Under the pieces are notes generated by a model, which made no database searches, was not told the origin of the DNA, and worked only from the letters and a program-made list of their open reading frames with translations. Shown piece by piece: positions 11,166 through 22,959 of a DNA stretch of 64,000 bases (the first letter of the stretch is position 1; each line of letters begins with the position of its first letter). This DNA comes from Atrichornis clamosus (Eukaryota; Chordata; Aves; Passeriformes; Menuridae): assembly GCA_013400975.1 (NCBI GenBank), contig WBMZ01003346.1, positions 166,521 through 230,520 of the forward strand. Reading direction: 5' to 3'. The position numbers and the translations under genes are program-made.

Positions 11166-13094
11166 ACAGGTGCACACATATTTAGCTCCATCTCTAGTTC
11201 AGGTCAAAGCTTAATGGTGTTAACGGGGAGGAATGCAGGCTATGTGAGCAGTGTGTCTGTGTGAGGCAGAGGCAAAAGGGCAGCACTGTGACAGGACAGC
11301 ACCATCTCTTCCAGATCTTCATGCTTAACCCTTTACTCTGCCAGGGCAAGAGCTGTTGAATAGCACTGAGCTTGTAAGGGAGGAAGGAAAAGAGTAAAGC
11401 AACCATCTCCATCTCTTGTCCTGCAGCGGCTTGTGCCGCTCAAAGCAGGAATGGTCTAGGGCAGTGAAAATGAAATTTCACAGTGCCAGGGTTCAGACTG
11501 GCAGCCCCTGGATGTAGCAGTTATCATGAAGATGGCCAAGCAGCAGGAAATGTAAATGCTCCTCACTGAAAAGAAGGAAGGAACCTGTGCCCAGCAGGGA
11601 GTATGGACTAACAGAGATGAGCAGGGATCTTCACGAGGCCCAGAACTGAGTCAACTGGAAAAACAATGGCAAGGCCACATTTCATCCCCTAAAACAAGAA
11701 CTGTGAATAAAGCAGTGAGATGTATTAAAAGTCAAGGGAGGCTGACCAGGTTGAGAGGATAGGACTGAGTCCTTGGTTTATTTTTATGCAAGGAAGGTAC
11801 TGCATGAATGTGGACTGCATGGCCAGACACTGTGTGCCAGCCCTACTTGCCAGTCTGTACTTTTGGCTCAATGAGTGGGACAGACATAGAAAATGAGAGA
11901 GCTTCAGTCACACTTCTGTGTTCCACACAACTGGGAAGACACACGTAGATTTAAAGAACCGAGCTAAAAATTAGGCTACCTGGTTTGTAGCTGTGGCATG
12001 AAATGCCACCCAGGTATGCAAATCTTCTCTCTTTTTTTTCAAGTTTGAGAGCAATACACAGAGATGAAGGAAAATATCAGTGATTATCACCATGTTTTAG
12101 ATGCCAGCATCAGGTTTTGCAAGGTCTTGTTGATGAATAATAAATCACTGCATCACTTCTGGAGTGATGTGGCTCGGTGCCACATGCCCTTGCTTTCTGG
12201 GGAAGTATGTTTTCAGGTGCTGCGTTCCATAATCTTCATGAGGAAATGATCCACATCCTCCCCCAAGCCCACAGTAACACACTTTGATGGACATGGATCA
12301 TTTTTCTGAGGCTCACAGTAAGGACCATCCGTACCCTGAGAAATGATATACTGGGAACTAGAATAATTAAGTAAGGAAATATCCTTTACCACAAGAGTTT
12401 AAATGCCCAAGAACTGCTGTCATAGAAATCATGAACTTACAATCCTGTCAGCTGATATTTTAAATGCTGCTGTTCTATGCCAATTTTCCCAGGCTGAAGG
12501 CATGAAAGTGGAGAAAGGCAAAGCAACACTGCATGTTAGCAAGTGTTCAGCAGAAGTTGTAAGATAGAAATTTGCTAGTTAAGATATAAATAAGGAGCCA
12601 ATTTCAAGCTGTGTCTAAGGGTAGAAAACTGATTTGAGTGCATTTGGGAAGGAAAAAAGTAAATAAAATAAATAAATGAAAAATAGATTAATTTTGGGAG
12701 CAGGAAGACCTATTCTGGCAAGTGTTTGTGCTTGATGGAATGGCCCACACAAAAGCAGAGGTGCCATTTCCCCAGAGTATTGGGAACTCTGGTTGCCCCA
12801 TGGTCAGCCTGAAACTTGCTCTCAGATGTGATGGTCTGTATTCTCTCAGGCTTCTTTCTTTCCCTCCATTTTTTTCCTCTTCTTGCTAGTAAAAAGCAGA
12901 AGCTGCTTGTCTTGAGGCTGAGTGGATGCGGAAAGCTACGGATTTCATCCTGACCTGCTGCAGAGCAGCTTCAGCCAGCTCCTGCTCCAATTTTTACTCC
13001 AAGCAGATGCTCAATACACGTGTTTGTGGGAGTGAGGGCCGGGGAAGGGAGAGGGAGGCAAGAGGGAAGAGCCTGATGGGGCTGGGCTGTGCCG
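11166..13094. other. Gene-free sequence, no recognised feature
   Basis: Mixed composition with an AAAT-rich patch at about 12658-12690. Frames stay below about 75 codons. No repeat family, RNA gene or promoter was recognised. Confidence 0.5.
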
Positions 13095-13450
13095 TGTGCT
13101 CCAGAACAATAGATGATCACTCTTAATTATGGCAGCCTGAATGAGCAGCGCTCTGCCGGCCCCTTTCCTCGTGGTGTCTGATCAATACAGCCTTAATTGC
13201 TGAAGAAAGGGAGTATCGTACACAATCACAGCACAATGGTTTAATCACTTGGACGCTTAAAGTTAATTTCAGGCAGTTCATTTCTCATTGCCTCTCACTC
13301 TGTCAGGGATGGCTTGTCTCCTTGCACACACAGGTGCACGTGTGCTCGCAGCTAAAGGTGGATTATTAATAGCTTTTAGCAAGATTATTTGAGCTAATTG
13401 AAAATGTGGGAAATGTTATTATCATGCATAAGCTTAGAAGGGCTTTTCTT
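13095..13450. promoter_or_regulatory. Candidate conserved noncoding element
   Basis: Contains ATGATCACTCTTAATTATGG near 13112, TGTCTGATCAATACAGCC near 13175, CCTTAATTGCTGAAG near 13190, GTTTAATCACTTGG near 13239, AGTTAATTTCAGGCAG near 13261, GATTATTAATAGC near 13360 and TTATTATCATGCATAAGC near 13415. Homeodomain-type cores are spread over 350 bp of unique sequence with no reading frame. It is one of the more convincing enhancer-like blocks. Confidence 0.45.
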
Positions 13451-15054
13451 TTTGAAGGGGGGGTATGCTGCAAGCATTTATTGAGACACTTCTTGAGGGA
13501 AGAAATAAAAAGGTCTTCTTTTCTGGGCCATCTTCTCTACTGCCTTCATGCCGACCTGTTCAGACATTCTGGGGATCCTTAGGTTAGTGACCAGGTGGTG
13601 CAGCAGGATTGGAACCTCATGAACAGCTGGAGTGGGAATTCACATGTCCTTTCCGTAGCACCAAATCCTCCCCAGCCTTTGGGGATCCAAAGGCTTGTGT
13701 GCTGTGTCTCTGCAGGGTTGTTTTTGTGACTGGCAGAGCGTGGCCACTCGAGAAGATGTTGCTGAGATCCAACGTGATCCTCAGCTTAAAATAAGGGCAC
13801 ATCTGGCCCACCACCTGCAGAATTTCTGCTGTTTCAGACGTGCAGACCCTGCTTGGATCACATTTCATAGATGCGGGCCTGCTGCAGCACCTTAATCCAG
13901 TTGTGACTATTGTCCAATAGGTCCAGTAAGTCTGGGAGCTGGGAGGTGCTGGCCGTAGGAGGGAAACTTGGATGTGCCTTCCTCCTGCATAGAGCTGAGC
14001 ATCACCAGAGCAAAAGTACAGGCTTTCCTAAAGCCTCTTGTGGTGCTGACTGCAGTTTCTGAGCACCACGTTGAGACTCCTGGATCAATCCCCCTCCTTT
14101 TCTTCTCTCCCCCTTCCCAGGCAGAAATGGAGGCACCAAAACTGACTGCTGTTTTTGTAGTCTTTGAATACTGCTGACTTGTGGCTGCCTGAGAAAACTT
14201 AGATCAAGAAAACATGGATAGAAATGAGTTCTGACACAGAGATACCCGGCCCAGTGGAGCCCCCAGCCATCACTTTGGCTTGTGAGTGAGCCCAGGCATC
14301 TTTTATCTCGGGTTGTAATGAATCTGTCTGCCATAGAGGGGCTGCATGTCCTGCGTTAATGAGAACTCTCACCCTACCTGGGCCCTGAGCACTGGGAAAT
14401 CTGATCTCACAGGATCCGGGACACCAAGCAACGTCTGAAAAACACACTTGCTCTGCTTGTAGGATAAGGCAGGGTAGGAGCCAGTGCCATACAAGGGAAG
14501 GGACTGATGAAAGATGAACAGACCTTTTCAGAGCTGCAAGAAAATCATCCTTGGGCAACAAAAATGGTCTGTGAAGCATATCCCTGACGATGGGATGGGA
14601 TGGAAAGAAAAGTTGCTTGAAAATTTATCTCGCAGCCATTTTAGTCACCTCTAACTCTGTTCTATATTCAACTACTTCCTACTGGGACAAAGCTTAGAGG
14701 CAGCCAGAAGTTTCTACCGAATGGTGGTCAGATAAGGATGAAGTTCACAGGCTACACTGACATTTCTTTTCTCCCAGAAAATAATTTCCAGGATAAAAAT
14801 GGTATCCTGTGTTTTTGTTATTATTTTCTGGCTACTGCATATCTGAAATGCCATACTGGGTTTCAGCTCTCTCTACATCCCGCAGATCATTTTTCCATGA
14901 AGAATAGCAGGCAATGTTAGAAATTTGATAAGAGTGGCTTTCTCCTTTGATGAGTTCCTGCCCAAAATCTCAGGCAGAAGATGAGGAATTCAGCATGAAG
15001 GATACAGACCAAGAGAAAGGACCTGACAGAAGCACAGTCACTCCCTTTGTTGCA
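13451..15054. other. Gene-free sequence, no recognised feature
   Basis: Overlapping chance frames of up to 126 codons on both strands, none with a recognisable domain. No repeat or RNA gene seen. Confidence 0.5.
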
Positions 15055-15205
15055 ATGCTTTAGGCTAACCATTATTCACAGCCCTTTCCTCATATTGCAT
15101 CTTTCATGATTTGCTTAAGCGATTTTAAATTGCTTTTGTGATTTCATTTAGCAGAGACCACAATAAAAGTGACCCTTGAGTTTATGAAATGAAACAGCCT
15201 GCACA
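15055..15205. promoter_or_regulatory. Candidate conserved noncoding element (short)
   Basis: AT-rich unique sequence with ATGATTTGCTTAAGCG near 15107, TTTTAAATTGCTTTTGTG near 15123 and CATTTAGCAGAGACC near 15147. It has no reading frame and no repeat signature. The call rests on texture only. Confidence 0.33.
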
Positions 15206-16864
15206 AAGGGACCGAGGGCCTCAGCAGTGTGTGGGGTGAGGGTTTCTGTGCTGCACGGGGTGTGTTTGCCTGGGACAAAGGGTTGATAAAGGGCTGTCGA
15301 CGAAATGGTGCAAGCGAGGAACATTTCTACCGGTGGCTGCTCGGAGCAGCTGGTGCAAAACTAGTGCAAGCCAGCCCTTTGCCTGTGCAAATGAAGGGAA
15401 GAACTTTGCCAGACAATCCACAGCATGCTCACCGACCAGATTTTTTGTTAAAAATAAGATTTTGGTTCTTGTTTTTGTTCCCCCCCTCAATGCTTTCCTT
15501 GGTGAGGGAGGCAGCAGGCAAATCACACTGGAGCCCCAAATGCAGTTACTGAAGGTTTTTTCAGCAGATCTCTTCAACATCAGAGTTAATTTAGCAAAAT
15601 GTCCAGGGCTGTGAGCTTATGACCAGGAGGAAAGCTGGATCTCACTTTCCAGATGCTGCCCAAGGTGTGTCTCCTGTACCTCATCCTGCTCCAAGGCATT
15701 TTGGAGCAGTGCTGGGATCAGGTGTTTGATGTAGCACTGCAAGTCAGTAGAAATTCTTGGGAATAAAAGGGGAGATGGAAAGAGTTTGCAATTCTACAAA
15801 CTAAACTTCTACTTTGTTGCTGCAAAATCTTCTCAGGGAAAGACAAAAACTGTCTTTGGGGCTCATTTTCCAGTCTCTACTTTTTGTTGTATCCAGTGCC
15901 CAGCTATTTGGGAAGCGGGTTCCAGCCCCCTTACCCCAACACCCTGCCTGTGCCTCCCCAAACCCATTAGCCTGCTACAGTGATGCCTCTTCATAACACC
16001 GTGATGTTTTTGACCGCCCAGAAACACAGCTGAGCCTCTCCAGAGCTGAATAAGGCACAAATGAAACAAGCATCAGCAAAGTTGGTGCATTTTTACACAG
16101 CTGCTTTGCTGGGCTGCTCTCAGCTGTGCCAGGCAGCAAATCAGCTCTTGGTAGCTCTGCAAGGGAGGAATCCCACATCTGACCTCTGCTTTTTTTTCCG
16201 GGCTTCCACTTTCTGAGACAAAAAGTTAAGCAGAACATACAGAGGAATGATAAAAGAGCAACCTACTTTCATGCTATTTGGCTGCTCTTTCCTGTTGATG
16301 ACCAGAGGTCTGGTGATGTTAGACAGCTCCCAGGGAGATGAAGAGCAGGATTTGAAGCACTTTATTGGTGACACCTCATTTAAGGTGTTACTCCCACTTC
16401 CCTCCACTTTGCAGAGAAGTCGTGCCTGGAAAGCCCCAGGGAAGAAGAGGCTGCCTGCAACCTGCTTGGTTCCCTGTGGGAAACACCTTAGCCAGGGAAA
16501 GAGAGGATAAATTTTATTCCAGCCATGCAGCACCTTGTGTTTCAGCAGGAGTCCAGAGGTTGTGCTGTCATGCTGCAGCCTGACTTTTTTCTACCCTGAG
16601 CTTCCATGAGGGATTCAGTGTATATTTGCAAAAAAGAACAGCCCCCCTTCCTCTGCTCCCTGAGAGAAAACAGTGAAAAACCCCAACAACCCCAGAGCAA
16701 ACTTTTTTAGAGGAAGGAAGGAGAAGGCAATGGGAAGCTGCGGCACTGGGGGAAATCTGATTTTGAGATATTTGTCGCTGTGGTGGCACAATTTCCTCTG
16801 ATGCAGCTGTGTAATGAGTTCACATCTGTTAATGCCACATGTTGCTCTGCCTTGCACAGATGCA
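15206..16864. other. Gene-free sequence, no recognised feature
   Basis: Several overlapping frames of 60-130 codons on both strands. None reads as a protein domain, and no splice-bounded exon is convincing. No repeats recognised. Confidence 0.5.
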
Positions 16865-17010
16865 AAGTCTCAATTTTTCTAATTAGCAACAACATGAAGT
16901 ATATCTTAATTTTCTGTCCCCCTTCCCTCTAATAAACGTGATATTAACAAGGTTACATGCCTGCTTTCACGGGGTTTAATCGAATGAGAAGCGAGATTGG
17001 GTTAGATCAC
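16865..17010. promoter_or_regulatory. Candidate conserved noncoding element (short)
   Basis: TTTTTCTAATTAGCAACAAC near 16874, ATATCTTAATTTTCTG near 16900, CTAATAAACGTGATATTAAC near 16930 and GGGGTTTAATCGAATGAG near 16972 sit in unique, frame-free sequence. It is enhancer-like by texture only. Confidence 0.38.
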
Positions 17011-17689
17011 ACTGTTCTTTTGAGGTGGGGCCTGCCCAGCTGCAGAGACATCGATCCATTACAATAAGCAGAAAGCACAGGACAGGGGACGGGGGCACAC
17101 GCCCCCCTTTTGCAGCAGCTGTATCAATCACAACCACTGTTATCTGTGCACGGGATCCTTCAAGCCTCTCTGGACCAGACTGCATGTTTGTGTGTGATGT
17201 ACATATATCTTTATGTTTTACAGTGTATGTACCCAGAAAAGGCCTGTAACAGCAGCTCTGCCCAGAGATTCAGCTGCACTTCTGGTGGGAGGGGATGGGA
17301 GACACAGCCCAGGCCCAAACAGGACAGGAGCAGGAGATGCTGGAGGCAACCAAAGCCACGAGCAGCTGAAAACCAGCAGAATCTGCAGAGAACAAAAAGG
17401 GCCAGCCCTGTACCTCTTCATGCCATGAGTGCTCAGTGGCTTCCCTGTGTGAGACTGAGCACCTTCACCCAATTCTGGCTGCAAAAATGCTCTGTGGGAG
17501 CTATTGTGGAGCCTGAGAGCACAAGCTGAGGGGCTTTGCTCTGGTCCCCACCCTAGTGATCAGAGCAGGACAGGGACTAGTGCAGGTGGAGTGCTCCCTG
17601 AGCAGGATCCAGCCCTCCCTGGACAGCCTGCATTCATATTCCACCTGACTCTGCTGGGAGAAATCCATGGGGACCCCAACAGCAATTAC
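17011..17689. other. Gene-free sequence, no recognised feature
   Basis: GC-richer spacer between two AT-rich blocks. Frames of up to 139 codons overlap on both strands without recognisable domains. Confidence 0.5.
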
Positions 17690-17955
17690 TTGTGTGATTT
17701 AATTGGCATTATCATTTTACTGGCTTGACAGAGATAAATCGCCCTATTGGGTAAGGCTGCTACTGTGACAGCAAAAGCAGGAGGAAAGACTTTCTCCTCT
17801 CTGAAATAGGAGGTGACTACCAGTGTATCTTAATAATTAGTGCTGTTATAATTAATCGGGCTATTTGAGAGTCAATCTAACAAACAAATGGAGGGCTTGA
17901 TTGTTCAGTAATTGACAATTTGTTTCCAATATGGTATCACTCACTTCTGCTTGTG
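17690..17955. promoter_or_regulatory. Strong candidate conserved noncoding element
   Basis: Contains GTGATTTAATTGGCATTATC near 17694, GATAAATCGCCCTATTGGG near 17732, TCTTAATAATTAGTGC near 17828, TTATAATTAATCGGGC near 17846, GAGTCAATCTAAC near 17869 and TTGACAATTTGTTTCC near 17912. TCGCCCTATTGGG and AATCGGGC carry CpG within an AT-rich setting, as often seen in selected enhancer cores, because neutral vertebrate DNA tends to lose CpG. A chance frame on the - strand (17861-18526, 221 codons) starts downstream and ends here. It has no domain. Confidence 0.5.
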
Positions 17956-19059
17956 CAAAGAAATAAAAAGACACAAAACAGAGATTACTGGAGGGCTGGG
18001 GCTTGGCTGCAGTAAGGACAAGTGACTGTGTGAGAGTGCATGGGGGAAAGGAGTGTTCCCAGACACTGAATATCCCAGGGACCCATTTGTCTTGGAAACA
18101 CACATACACACACACACATGAGCTATGATTCCTTCTGTGTCCCTGCTTTTCAAACAGTTGCAGCCAGCTGTCACTCCCTGTGTGGGTAGTTTTACAGAAA
18201 AGCAGAGTTTTCAGACCTTGGCCTTTCCATACAATTTGCACTCTGGTTGTATTCCTGAATCTGCTCTCTCCATGGCTGTATTTCTTTCCTTGCCTTGTCT
18301 CAGCCTCCCCTTTCTCTCTGCAGGGCCATGGGTGCTCCTGGAGCCAGCAGTGTGTTGCCTGTTGATGCCTGGATGGAAGCACAATGTGTGGCCGTGGCAA
18401 AGTGCGTGGTTTTACTGGGCACTGCAGCACCAGGGTGTTGCTGACTTGATGCAGACCAGACTGGCTGTGATGCACCCATTCCTGCCTCCAAAGAAAGCAC
18501 AGCAAAAGAAACAAGAGAGTGGACAAACAATTTTAAAAAAAATTTTCATTATTTAAATGAGGGAAGCAAGATACAGATATTTTACTGGTAGAATGTCTCT
18601 ATGATGATATCGGGTTTTGAAAAGTGGTTGAGAGTCTGCTGTTCTCCAGGAGATTCTCTCCTGCTATCTGGATGAAAGCTTTTTGTCTTTCTTTCACCAA
18701 ATAAAAATAAGACCAAATACGTCTGAGTCCTCAATATCCCAGCACTCCTATGGCACAAGTTCAAGTCCCATGGGCTTCTGAACTCCCGTTGGTGCTGGCC
18801 TGGAGGATGCTTTGTATCATGTTAAAAAGCTAGCAATAATCATGGCTGAGGAGACCCTGCAGGGAATTCCAAACTCTCACAGTTCTCTAGAACGGGCCTT
18901 GGCCACTGAATGTGTATGGATGGATATCCATATGGTCTGGAGAACAAAATTTTGGGGATGGCTTTTGCTGCCAGTACAATCCCTCCCTGTTGCAGCAGAA
19001 TTGTTGCTGCACCCAGACAGGCTGTGAGCAGCTCTGTCAAGTGGCAACGCTTCTCCCCC
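17956..19059. other. Gene-free sequence with a short CA repeat
   Basis: A short interrupted CA run lies at about 18098-18118. Otherwise ordinary sequence. The longest frames (221 codons - strand, 143 codons + strand) overlap each other and look like chance. Confidence 0.5.
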
Positions 19060-19450
19060 GACCCAGTTTAAATGAGATATGAATAATTGATTTGCCTCCT
19101 GAATAATTAATCGGATATTCAATAATGAAAGTAATTGTTTGGCTCATTCCCCCATTGATAATCAAGCTAATCTTCCCCTTCAATATGTGGGCCATACAGA
19201 TATGTAAAGCAGGGAGACAGTTTATGGGCCGATAACACGGCTAATGTGCTCGGTGCGAGGTCACCTTGTCCAAATATCCCAGCAGCTCCCAGGGCTGCTC
19301 TCTGCTGGGTTATCCACTGCACAGCCAAGCTGTGTGCAGCAAAGGTTTGGCTTTTGCTCCTCATTTTGATTGCTGAACATCTCCCACCAGGGAGGAGTCT
19401 TCTTTTACAGTTTAAACAAAAATCGTCAGACGCCACTTGCTGCAATTAAG
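19060..19450. promoter_or_regulatory. Strong candidate conserved noncoding element
   Basis: Within 19069-19190 there is an unusual run of TAAT/ATTA-containing words: GAATAATTGATTTGCC, GAATAATTAATCGG, TCAATAATGAAAGTAATTG, GATAATCAAGCTAATC. It is followed by GGGCCGATAACACGG near 19227 and CTCGGTGCGAGGTCACC near 19249, which keep several CpGs. AATCGTCAGACGCC near 19422 and GCAATTAAGGC near 19442 may extend the block. There is no repeat signature. It is the densest homeodomain-site cluster in the window. Confidence 0.5.
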
Positions 19451-21119
19451 GCTTCCAAGGAGGTTTGTTCTTCCTCCAGTCAATAGTGTGAGGATTAAAG
19501 GGAGCAAGTGATGCTCTGAACTCATGGGGCTGCTCTCTTCTACAGGAATTAGAGCTCAGCTCCACAGAGAGGCTCCAGAGCTTTCCTTTGCCACCAGCCC
19601 TTTAGAAATCAAAATCAAACCGAAACACATTAATGCTGATTTTGCAGCTGCTTTTTGCATTTGTTTTTTTTTGAGTTTCTAATGTTGAAAGTCCCAGGAA
19701 GCCTGGAAGTCTGAGCTGACATCTCTCTCTGTGGCACAAAGTAGATGTGTCCTCTGGAGAGTGGAGTGTGAGTGCACAGCACAGTCCCAGGTTGTCTCAG
19801 AGGCACTCTAGGGATGTCCATCCCAGGTCCCCCCATGCAGCGGGGAGATCTGCTTTGGAGATCTGGGGTTGAACCACAACGTAACATCACAAAATCAAGT
19901 AACGTGAGCAGAGATCCTTGTTGCTGGGGCCTGAGTCAGATGCTGGAGGGTTTCAATACTTGCAGTTACAAACTGTAACCTGTGATTCCTGCCCATTCCT
20001 ACTGGGTTTCAGCAGGGTTTGAGGTCCTGGCAAGCAATGCAAGTCACAGAATGTGGAAGACACTTTCAGGTGGTGCATGGCCCATCCCGAAGATGCCAGA
20101 GCTAACAGGTTAATCCTCTGCCACTGTTGTAGGACTTTTCCTGGCAGAAAGGACATTGAGGAATGTGTGCTAGGAGCTCCATGGGTTTCATCTTGGGCTT
20201 GTTTCTAATGAAATTAAGGGCTGAGAGAAGCCTGTTCTCTCCATATTGTGTGTTCAAAGGACGGCCGCACTAATGCCAGAGCTTATCAATGTCACTGTGG
20301 CAGATGAGCACAAAAATCATCTTGAGACACCATGAGCAGCAAAGGTGAAGGCTGAGACAGTCCAGAGTGAGAGGGACAGGGAGTTGTGCTGCTCTTGCTC
20401 CTGAGATACCTCCTGGGTGACCAACCTCTGACCCTCCCTGGGCTCTGTGACTGGTCCATGCCCTGCAGAGATGTGATTCTCAAACGATCTCAGGCTCTGC
20501 CCTGTGTTCTTACTGGGTCTCTGTAGCTGCTCTGAGTGGAAGTTTCCTATGAGAGACATTCGAAACAGCTGGGTCATGGTTAGGACTTCCAAGCATCTTT
20601 CATTGTGTCCTAAGTTCATGCTCTGAAGGCAGAGTTCAACCGGGGTGCGCATTCCCAGCAAGGATTCCTTAAGCCTGGAGCACAGGGGATTTACCCCGGT
20701 GTACAAAGTACGGTACAAACCCACACTTTTCTGAGGTTGTGCTGAGTGAGGCAGCTCCTGAGGTGTCTCTCTGGAAGACAGGAGATGAAGATGTCATTCG
20801 GGAATATCAAAGTACTGCAGCTCCCGCATTTTATATTTTGCCACTAGCCTCAAACCTCCAGGACAGTGAGCAGGCCCTGAGTCAGGGACAGCTACATGTG
20901 ACTGGGACATCTGACACGCTGAGGCTTCAGCCTCTGGGTTCCTCCTTCTCCTGGCAGCAGCAGTGAGCAAAACCAGTTACCTGGAGATTGATGCACTATT
21001 AGAAATGTGCATGTGGGAACCATTTAAAACAAGCAAGTAAAACAGCAGAGGGTTCCTGGAGAAGGCTCTGTTTGAGATGACAGCGCAATCTGGGCAACCC
21101 TCCCCTGCAAAAGCTGCTT
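19451..21119. other. Gene-free sequence, minor AT-rich block
   Basis: The part 20190-20310 (GAAATTAAGGGC, GGACGGCCGCACTAATGCC, GCTTATCAATGTCACTG) could be a small conserved element. The remainder is ordinary sequence with chance frames of up to 135 codons. Confidence 0.45.
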
Positions 21120-21340
21120 GAATTTAGATACTTTTCATTTTAACCAGTTTAATTTCTTTATGAGGACTTTCATTTGAAAAAGTGGCAGCACCGACAGGGC
21201 TTGGAAAGATTCGTCTTCAGCCAATTTACTCTGCAGTAGATTTATCATTTCATCAGTAATTTAAGCAGAGACACTTGATCGTGCATTCATTTATACTGCT
21301 CAGAGCTGCTTGTTTGTGTGTTACTTGTGGAGAGTATGAG
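21120..21340. promoter_or_regulatory. Candidate conserved noncoding element
   Basis: AACCAGTTTAATTTC near 21142, GCCAATTTACTCTGC near 21219, TTTATCATTTCATCAG near 21241, AGTAATTTAAGC near 21256 and GATCGTGCATTC near 21278 lie in unique sequence without reading frames. The call rests on texture. Confidence 0.4.
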
Positions 21341-21589
21341 GACACATCAACAGGGAACGGGCAAAGCCAGGAGTTTTCCTAAGAAACCTCTGCAGAGGTG
21401 ACTTTGTCCAGGGAGAGGGGAGAATGGCAGGAGCCCATCAGCTGGGTAAAACCAATAAAACTCAACTTCATTTAAAGCTTTTCCTCCTCACGGGCTAATT
21501 TAGTGTGAAGATGTCAGCACCACCCTGCCCTTCCCCTCCCTTCTCCAGGCCATTCAGGGGTTTGTGAGGGGCTCCCAAGATCAAAGCTC

Positions 21590-22175
21590 CCTGGGTGATT
21601 TAATTGATGTGCAGCTGCTGCCTGCGAGGGGAGGGAGGCAGGGGCTGTGGGGAGGGAAGGGGAGCACAGGACACACCACAGCCCCTCCAGAAGAAATACT
21701 GCAAAAGCCACCGCCTCCGCCTGGCAATCCCAGCGTTATTTATGCACACACATAAAGGGTTTCATGCATCCCACTGAAATCTCTGTTATTTGTCAATGAG
21801 GTCCCCCTCCCGCTCTGCCTTAGCTAACATTTACAGTAAATCTGTTACACTGACCATTAAATCTGAAGCTGCCCTGAGCGATAGTTTCAATGGGTGTGTT
21901 GACAGCCCGAGTGTTAATAATGATGCAAACACTAACCTGTTTATTGATTTGCTTTTTGTACCCTTCATCCTAGCTCACTCCTTCTCACTCTCGGAGGAGA
22001 AATCCTAGAATTAGTAATCAGGTGACAGCTCAGAGCCCCCGTCTGTTCCCAGCAGTGTCATCCAACCCAAACTCCTGGAGATAAATTACAGGTGCCGTAT
22101 TCTGCCTCTGCCAGCCATTCAATATACTGCTACTCAATGCAAGATGTAGTATTTGTCATTGGTGCCAGCAGACAG
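21590..22175. promoter_or_regulatory. Strong candidate conserved noncoding element cluster
   Basis: Starts with GTGATTTAATTGATGTGCAG near 21595. After a GC-rich, purine-rich spacer it continues with CAGCGTTATTTATGC near 21731, GGTTTCATGCATCCC near 21759, GACCATTAAATCTGAAGC near 21852, GAGCGATAGTTTC near 21876, GTGTTAATAATGATGC near 21911 and CTGTTTATTGATTTGC near 21937. A second part at 22078-22170 carries AGATAAATTACAGGTGCCG and CCATTCAATATACTGC. It probably comprises two or three elements. Short frames inside are chance. Confidence 0.48.
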
Positions 22176-22959
22176 GAGGGAAAAAAAAAAAGAAACATTA
22201 ACACAGACGTGAAAAGCTTTTAACTTTGACAAGAGAAGCGTAGGGAAGTTTTACATTTAGCCCCTCCACGGAAGGCCAGTGCCCATCCATTAAAGCAGCT
22301 TGTCAGACAGTGGGTGCAGGAGAATGGAACTGGGATCAGGATGTTGAGAGGAAACCTGACGTGCTCATGGTGCTTCCTCCTCCTCCTGCCGGGTGGATGC
22401 CTGCCTACAACACTCAGGAGCATGAAATTGGTGAAAGGCTTTTAGGGTTCCCAAGAAAAAAACCAGTCTATTCATGAACCCAAATTCCTTGAAGCTGAGA
22501 TGGAGATGGGCTCATAGATGGGATGCAAACAGCAGTTTTGGTTCACACCCTGTGGGACTGGGAGCCTGTCCAGGCAGTGAGGGACACAAGGTGAGCAGTG
22601 ACACAGCCCCAAGGGCTGGTCCTGCTTTGTCCTCTGCTGGGAAGCAGCTCAGCCTACTTATGTGCTTCTAAAACACTGACCCCAAAGAAATCCCATCTGA
22701 GCTACCCAGCAAGGTTCTCCAGGTTGTAAAGTGTGCAGAGTTGTGCAAGCAGAGCCTGAGCAGGATGGAGGAGCTCACACCTGCAGGGGATCAGTCCTAG
22801 GTCAAGTCCGGGGCTGCAGATGCTTTCCCCGTGACAGACTTGGTGTGACATCCAGCACCAGACACCACAGCTTTGCTGATGGGCTGCACAGGCTTGTGAA
22901 AGAAGAAGCTGGAGTTAAATAAAAGCCAGGCTTCATGTTCCCCATCTAGCAGTGCTTTT
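22176..22959. other. Gene-free sequence, no recognised feature
   Basis: Contains an A-run (about 22182-22192) and otherwise mixed-composition sequence. Nothing else recognised. Confidence 0.5.

Noticed and set aside
17861..18526. 221-codon frame on the - strand
   Set aside because: No recognisable domain, low-complexity Ser/Leu/Pro composition, overlapped by + strand frames, and its end lies in an enhancer-like AT-rich block.
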